9,840 nucleotides of DNA from Campylobacter sp. Its GTDB lineage: Bacteria > Campylobacterota > Campylobacteria > Campylobacterales > Campylobacteraceae. The notes beneath the pieces were generated by a model. The model was not told where the DNA came from and searched no databases. It saw nothing but the letters and a program-made list of their open reading frames with translations. The stretch lies in contig JAGAZK010000182.1 in assembly GCA_017940085.1 (NCBI GenBank), forward strand, positions 1 through 9,840, read 5' to 3'. Every line of letters starts with the position of its first letter. Position 1 is the first letter of the stretch. The position numbers were made by a program, and so were the translations under genes. Positions 6,759 to 9,840 of this stretch are shown here, one piece after another.

Positions 6759-7025
6759 ATGAGTAAAGAAAATATTATTAGATTTTTAAAAAATATTGCA
6801 AAAATCCATATTCCAGTTTTTACAATTCCTTTTTTGGTTGAAAGAGAAGCCAATGTTATAGGTTTTACAATCGCTTTTTGTTTTATGGGTTTAGGCTTGT
6901 TTTATTTTATATGTATTTTTGGAGTTGCCTATACAAGTGGAAAAGAAAATTCTAAAAATTTATTTTACTTTTTTCTAGACAATATGATTTGTGGAATATG
7001 TTATGGATATTGTATGGAATTTTAA
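6759..7025 (+). CDS. Hypothetical small membrane protein, 88 residues
   Basis: I do not recognise this protein. The N-terminus is short and basic (MSKENIIRFLKNIAK). Hydrophobic segments follow at about 17-27, 33-57 and 67-84, so two or three membrane helices are likely, and there are four Cys (41, 52, 78, 81 region) plus an aromatic-rich C-terminus (CYGYCMEF). The frame is open further upstream to a TTG at 6627, but that part lies in the palindromic element and has no ribosome site, so ATG 6759 is chosen. AAGGA at 6741-6745 is rather far (13 bases) for a good Shine-Dalgarno. TATAAA at 6731-6736 might act as a -10. GC is about 25% (6781-7020, hand count), like the R-M nuclease and unlike rluB, suggesting acquired DNA. 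It could be a real small membrane protein or a decaying fragment. Confidence 0.55.
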   Translation: MSKENIIRFLKNIAKIHIPVFTIPFLVEREANVIGFTIAFCFMGLGLFYFICIFGVAYTSGKENSKNLFYFFLDNMICGICYGYCMEF

Positions 7026-7106
7026 TTTTTGGTTTAAGCTAATAATAAAATTCGATGGCAATACAAAAAGTTAAAGTATTTATAAATTAAAACGCGAAGG
7101 CTAAAA

Positions 7107-7595
7107 ATGTCCAAAAAAATCGAAAAAACTAACGCTTGTCGCATACTTGACGGGCTTAAAATTCCTTATGAAATCCTAGAATACGAAGTAGATGAAAACA
7201 ACCTTGACGCTGTGCATGTGGCAAATTCGTGTCAAAAGCCCATAGAACAGGTTTATAAAACGATTGTTTGTGAGTGTGGTGGCGAGTATATCACGGCTTG
7301 TTTGCAAGGCGATTTAAGCCTTGATTTAAAGGCACTTGCAAGAGCTGCGAAAGTAAAACGCGCTGAACTAATGAATTTAAAAGACTTAACAAAAATAACA
7401 GGCTATGTTAGGGGCGGTTGTTCGCCACTTGGCATGAAAAAGCACTTTCGCACATTTATCGACTCACGCGCACTAACACAGACGCAAATTTGCGTTAGCG
7501 CAGGTGTTAGGGGCAAACAAATTTGGCTAAATCCAAAAGATCTAGCCGTCGCCACAAATGCTCAATTCGGCGAAATCGCCGTGAAATTTGAGTGA
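7107..7595 (+). CDS. ybaK: Cys-tRNA(Pro)/Cys-tRNA(Cys) deacylase, YbaK/EbsC family
   Basis: Trans-editing factor that hydrolyses mischarged aminoacyl-tRNA, classically Cys-tRNA(Pro) made in error by prolyl-tRNA synthetase; cytosolic. The whole 162-residue protein is the YbaK domain. Lys51 in QVYKTIVCE (48-56) is the conserved functional lysine, LSLDLKALARAAKVK (70-84) matches the conserved helix region, and GYVRGGCSPLGMKK (99-112) is the family signature, with FIDSRAL after it. ATG 7107 has AAGG at 7097-7100, 6 bases upstream. The 81-base gap before it contains TATAAA at 7081-7086, a possible -10, but that would leave a very short leader. The gene converges with the NnrS gene, whose stop is 10 bases away. 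Exact tRNA specificity is inferred from the family. Confidence 0.92.
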   Translation: MSKKIEKTNACRILDGLKIPYEILEYEVDENNLDAVHVANSCQKPIEQVYKTIVCECGGEYITACLQGDLSLDLKALARAAKVKRAELMNLKDLTKITGYVRGGCSPLGMKKHFRTFIDSRALTQTQICVSAGVRGKQIWLNPKDLAVATNAQFGEIAVKFE

Positions 7596-7605
7596 ATTTG
7601 TAAAT

Positions 7606-8697
7606 TTACTCAGGGTCGTCTGAAAATGGATTTTGTGTGAAAATTTTTAAAAATGTAAAAGCATAAAATCCAAATGACAAAATCAACAAAAATGCTGATA
7701 AATGGATATATCCGTTAAATTCGGTTAAAAGTGAGCGAACGAAAGCAGAAAATAGCATAAACACTAACGCTAAAATGCCAAAAAGCGGAAATTTAAGCTT
7801 TACAAATCCACTATGGCGAAGTCCAGCGACAATAAAAATAAATAAAATCATCGCAAAATAATATCCAAGTGCAATTAAATGAAGCGGAGCCGAACTATAA
7901 ATTTCATAAATTTCACAATATCCAAGCCAAATGTAGCCTAATGCACAAAGTAGTTCAAAAGCGTAATAAAATGCGATATAATGGCGTCTTAAAAGCACAA
8001 AATAATGAAGTTCTTTTAATTTGGCTAGTAGCGTAAAACCAAGACCAAGTGCGATAAATCCGCTTGTTTTTTCATTTAAAAATAGCGTTGAAAAGGCGTA
8101 AAAAATAGCAAAAAATGCGACTAAATTTTTATGGACGAAATTTGGCAAGAAAATAGGGTCTTTAAAATTTGTGTTTTTTAATGCTTCATTTCCCAGAACC
8201 ATACTCACACGAAAGCTTACAACTACAATCGCTGCGACACTTATGTGGATTTGTGAATACAAAAATTTAAAATCATTTTTTAATAAAAAAGCAATCTCAA
8301 ATCCCAAAAATAGAGATAAAACAAACAAAATTGAAAAATTATCATCGTTTTTATCACGCCACAATAAAATAGCACAAAATCCAAGCAAAACAGCCCAAAA
8401 AATAGCGATAAAACTGCCACTTAACAAATAACTAAACGGCAAAGATAAAAATGCTAAAAAAACTAAGCCAAAAAGCGTAAAGCCAATTTTTTTAAGACTT
8501 CCGTGGTAATTAGCCCAATCAGGAATTGCGGTAAGCAAAAACCCGCCATAAGCACAGGCTGGAAGTAAATTTAAAAAAAACATTTGGTGTAAGATAAGAA
8601 AATTATCGCTAAAATAAAACACCAAACCGCCACAAATCCCGCAAAAACAAGCACTCATAAAAAAAATTCGCATAGGATGGGTAAAAAAATTATTCAT
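7606..8697 (-). CDS. nnrS: NnrS family multipass membrane protein
   Basis: NnrS proteins are haem- and copper-containing inner-membrane proteins linked to nitric oxide metabolism and protection from nitrosative stress; biochemical detail is limited. Family marks in this 363-residue protein are THPMRIFF near the N-terminus (6-13), H37, GGFLLTAIPDW (51-61), H151 and R163 before VLGNEAL, and HLIALGYYFAMILFIFIVAGLRHSG (273-297) with its typical His and Arg-His. About 12 hydrophobic helices can be drawn, and the C-terminus is short and acidic (SDDPE). The conserved His residues are candidate metal or haem ligands. The start ATG (8697-8695) overlaps the end of the ABC ATPase gene by 8 bases, so it is the last gene of that operon in view. 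The operon promoter is outside the window. The family call is good, but the symbol is by family only. Confidence 0.82.
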   Translation of the reverse strand: MNNFFTHPMRIFFMSACFCGICGGLVFYFSDNFLILHQMFFLNLLPACAYGGFLLTAIPDWANYHGSLKKIGFTLFGLVFLAFLSLPFSYLLSGSFIAIFWAVLLGFCAILLWRDKNDDNFSILFVLSLFLGFEIAFLLKNDFKFLYSQIHISVAAIVVVSFRVSMVLGNEALKNTNFKDPIFLPNFVHKNLVAFFAIFYAFSTLFLNEKTSGFIALGLGFTLLAKLKELHYFVLLRRHYIAFYYAFELLCALGYIWLGYCEIYEIYSSAPLHLIALGYYFAMILFIFIVAGLRHSGFVKLKFPLFGILALVFMLFSAFVRSLLTEFNGYIHLSAFLLILSFGFYAFTFLKIFTQNPFSDDPE

Positions 8698-9382
8698 AAT
8701 AAACTATTCCTTTAAATTCTTTTGCAACAATCATTTCTTCGTATCTAGCGTCGCGTTTCAAAAGCGGTTCGTTTAAAGTTATCGTGCGTTTTATATTCAT
8801 AAATTTGGCTTCAAGTTCAATTATTTCGTGGCTAAGTCTTGCTGCTTCGAATCTATCGTGCGTTACAAGCAGTGCTGAAAGCTCGTTTTTAGCGATTTTT
8901 TGCACTAATAAATTTATCAAAATATCACGCATATCGTGATCGAGTGCTACAAACGGCTCATCAAGTAGCACCAAATCAGCCCCGCTTAAATAAAGTCGTA
9001 AAAATGCCACTCTTTTTTGCATACCACCACTTAATTCTTTTGGGAATTTATTTAAATCTGATTTTTCAAGCCCGATTTTAAGGGCATTTTCATAAATTTC
9101 ATCAAATTTGAGCTTATCATTGAAAATAGCGATATTTTGCAAAGCCGTTAAATTTGGCAAAAGTCTGTTATCTTGAAACAAAAAGCCGATTTTTTTAAAT
9201 TTACACTTTATCTCACCGCTTTTTGGCGTATCAAGCCCACTAACAAGGCGTAAAAGTGTTGTTTTGCCGCAACCCGATGGTCCAAAAAGCGTTTTTACTT
9301 CCCCAAGCCCCAAATTTAGACTAAAATCCCTAATAATCGTATCTCGCAAAATCTCAAATTTTAAATTTTTAATCTCTAACAT
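8690..9382 (-). CDS. ABC transporter ATP-binding protein, nitrate/sulfonate/taurine (SsuB/TauB) type
   Basis: ATPase subunit powering an importer of the NitT/TauT type. All core motifs are present in 230 residues: Walker A GPSGCGKTT (34-42), Q-loop FQDNRLLP (69-76), signature LSGGMQKR (117-124), Walker B LVLLDEP (137-143) with catalytic E142, D-loop VALD (145-148) and switch His in LVTHD (H175). FQDNRLLPNLT is typical of SsuB, TauB and ThiZ-like subunits. The start ATG (9382-9380) shares one base with the stop of the permease gene, and its end overlaps the NnrS gene by 8 bases, showing a tightly coupled operon. The substrate cannot be read from the ATPase: sulfonate, taurine, nitrate, cyanate, thiamine precursor or another small solute are all possible. 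Confidence 0.9.
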   Translation of the reverse strand: MLEIKNLKFEILRDTIIRDFSLNLGLGEVKTLFGPSGCGKTTLLRLVSGLDTPKSGEIKCKFKKIGFLFQDNRLLPNLTALQNIAIFNDKLKFDEIYENALKIGLEKSDLNKFPKELSGGMQKRVAFLRLYLSGADLVLLDEPFVALDHDMRDILINLLVQKIAKNELSALLVTHDRFEAARLSHEIIELEAKFMNIKRTITLNEPLLKRDARYEEMIVAKEFKGIVYYE

Positions 9383-9840
9383 TATCTATTCCACGGCATA
9401 AAGGCGATTTCAAGCGGTTTGATGATTAAATACTCAAATAAAGCGACAAAAGCGATAGCTAAAACCACATACGCTAAAACTTCCACGCTATCAAGCATAG
9501 TTCTAGCGGTGGCGATTTTAGCACCCACGCCGTCATTTGAGCCTAGTAATTCAGCCATAAAAACGACTTTTATCCCACTTCCAAAAGCAACGCTAATCGC
9601 ACTGAGTAGATACGAACTAAGATGAGGTAGATAAATAAAGCGAATTTTTTTGTAAATTCCAAGTTTATAAGCGTCAAAAAGCTCTAAATGAGCTTCATCA
9701 ACACTTGCCATACCAACGGCTGAATTTGCAAATGAAAGTGGCGTTAAAATCGCAATAATGGTAAAAATCACGCTTTGATTACCAAAGCTAAACCAAAAAA
9801 TGGCTAAAACTATCCAAATGATTGGTGGCATTGCTAAAAG
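9382..9840 (-). CDS. ABC transporter permease, SsuC/TauC (NitT/TauT) type, 5' end cut by the window
   Basis: Membrane subunit of the importer whose ATPase follows. The frame stays open to the right edge (codons for LLA precede MPPIIW), and the first helices expected of a roughly 250-residue permease are missing, so the Met at 9831 is internal rather than a start. In the visible part the pattern LLAMPPIIWIVLAIFWFSFG matches the L-x-A-x-P-x-x-W segment of SsuC-like permeases. The cytoplasmic EAA loop that docks on the ATPase is at residues 46-69 counted from that Met (EAHLELFDAYKLG, then I and LP). Four hydrophobic segments are visible. The C-terminus is MPWNR. The substrate is unknown. A periplasmic binding protein gene would be expected beyond the right edge. 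Confidence 0.88.
   Translation of the reverse strand, partial: LLAMPPIIWIVLAIFWFSFGNQSVIFTIIAILTPLSFANSAVGMASVDEAHLELFDAYKLGIYKKIRFIYLPHLSSYLLSAISVAFGSGIKVVFMAELLGSNDGVGAKIATARTMLDSVEVLAYVVLAIAFVALFEYLIIKPLEIAFMPWNR

Noticed and set aside
7482..7495. 14-bp perfect palindrome ACGCAAATTTGCGT in ybaK as an operator
   Set aside because: It is inside a conserved coding region and is built on the very common GCAAATTTGC word of this genome.
7600..7609. GTAAATTTAC palindrome between ybaK and nnrS as a bidirectional terminator
   Set aside because: It has no loop and only A-T rich pairs in the middle, so it would not form a stable hairpin.

Overview
The window looks like a chromosomal segment of a Campylobacter-type epsilonproteobacterium (Campylobacterota). 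The evidence is AT-rich DNA, very frequent AAATTT words, the protein sequences of KsgA, RNase J and the SIS-CBS isomerase, and tightly packed operons with short Shine-Dalgarno sites. I cannot name the species. The set suggests a non-jejuni Campylobacter, but that is an inference.

Left part (1-6584, all + strand) is a translation and RNA-processing cluster: the 3' end of prfA (release factor 1), a 127-base gap with a perfect 17-bp inverted repeat and a plausible sigma70 promoter, then ksgA, rnj, kdsD, a two-gene restriction-modification module, and an rluB-like pseudouridine synthase. From ksgA to rluB the genes overlap or sit 2-9 bases apart, so they probably form one transcription unit. The restriction-modification pair (4343-5805) is much more AT-rich than its neighbours (hand counts: about 24% GC in the nuclease and 32% in the methyltransferase, against about 46% in the middle of kdsD). 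It is slotted between kdsD and rluB without damaging either, which looks like a horizontally acquired cassette using its host operon's transcription.

Middle part (6585-7106) is a small variable-looking patch. A 174-base non-coding stretch is dominated by a nested imperfect palindrome (about 6598-6733). It is followed by an unrecognised 88-residue, very AT-rich membrane protein. A YbaK-type aminoacyl-tRNA deacylase gene (7107-7595) closes the + strand part.

Right part (7606-9840, all - strand) converges on ybaK with a 10-base gap. Read in its own direction it is an ABC permease (start beyond the window), an SsuB/TauB-type ATPase, and an NnrS-family polytopic membrane protein, all overlapping by 1 or 8 bases. 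The substrate-binding protein, if there is one, would lie beyond the right edge.

The points most worth a second look are the restriction-modification cassette embedded in a housekeeping operon, the nested palindrome before the orphan membrane protein, the ABC transporter-NnrS operon, and the strong excess of AAATTT. I do not see a clearly new multi-gene system; the restriction-modification pair is the only evident defence module. No tRNA, rRNA, CRISPR array, transposase or integrase was seen.
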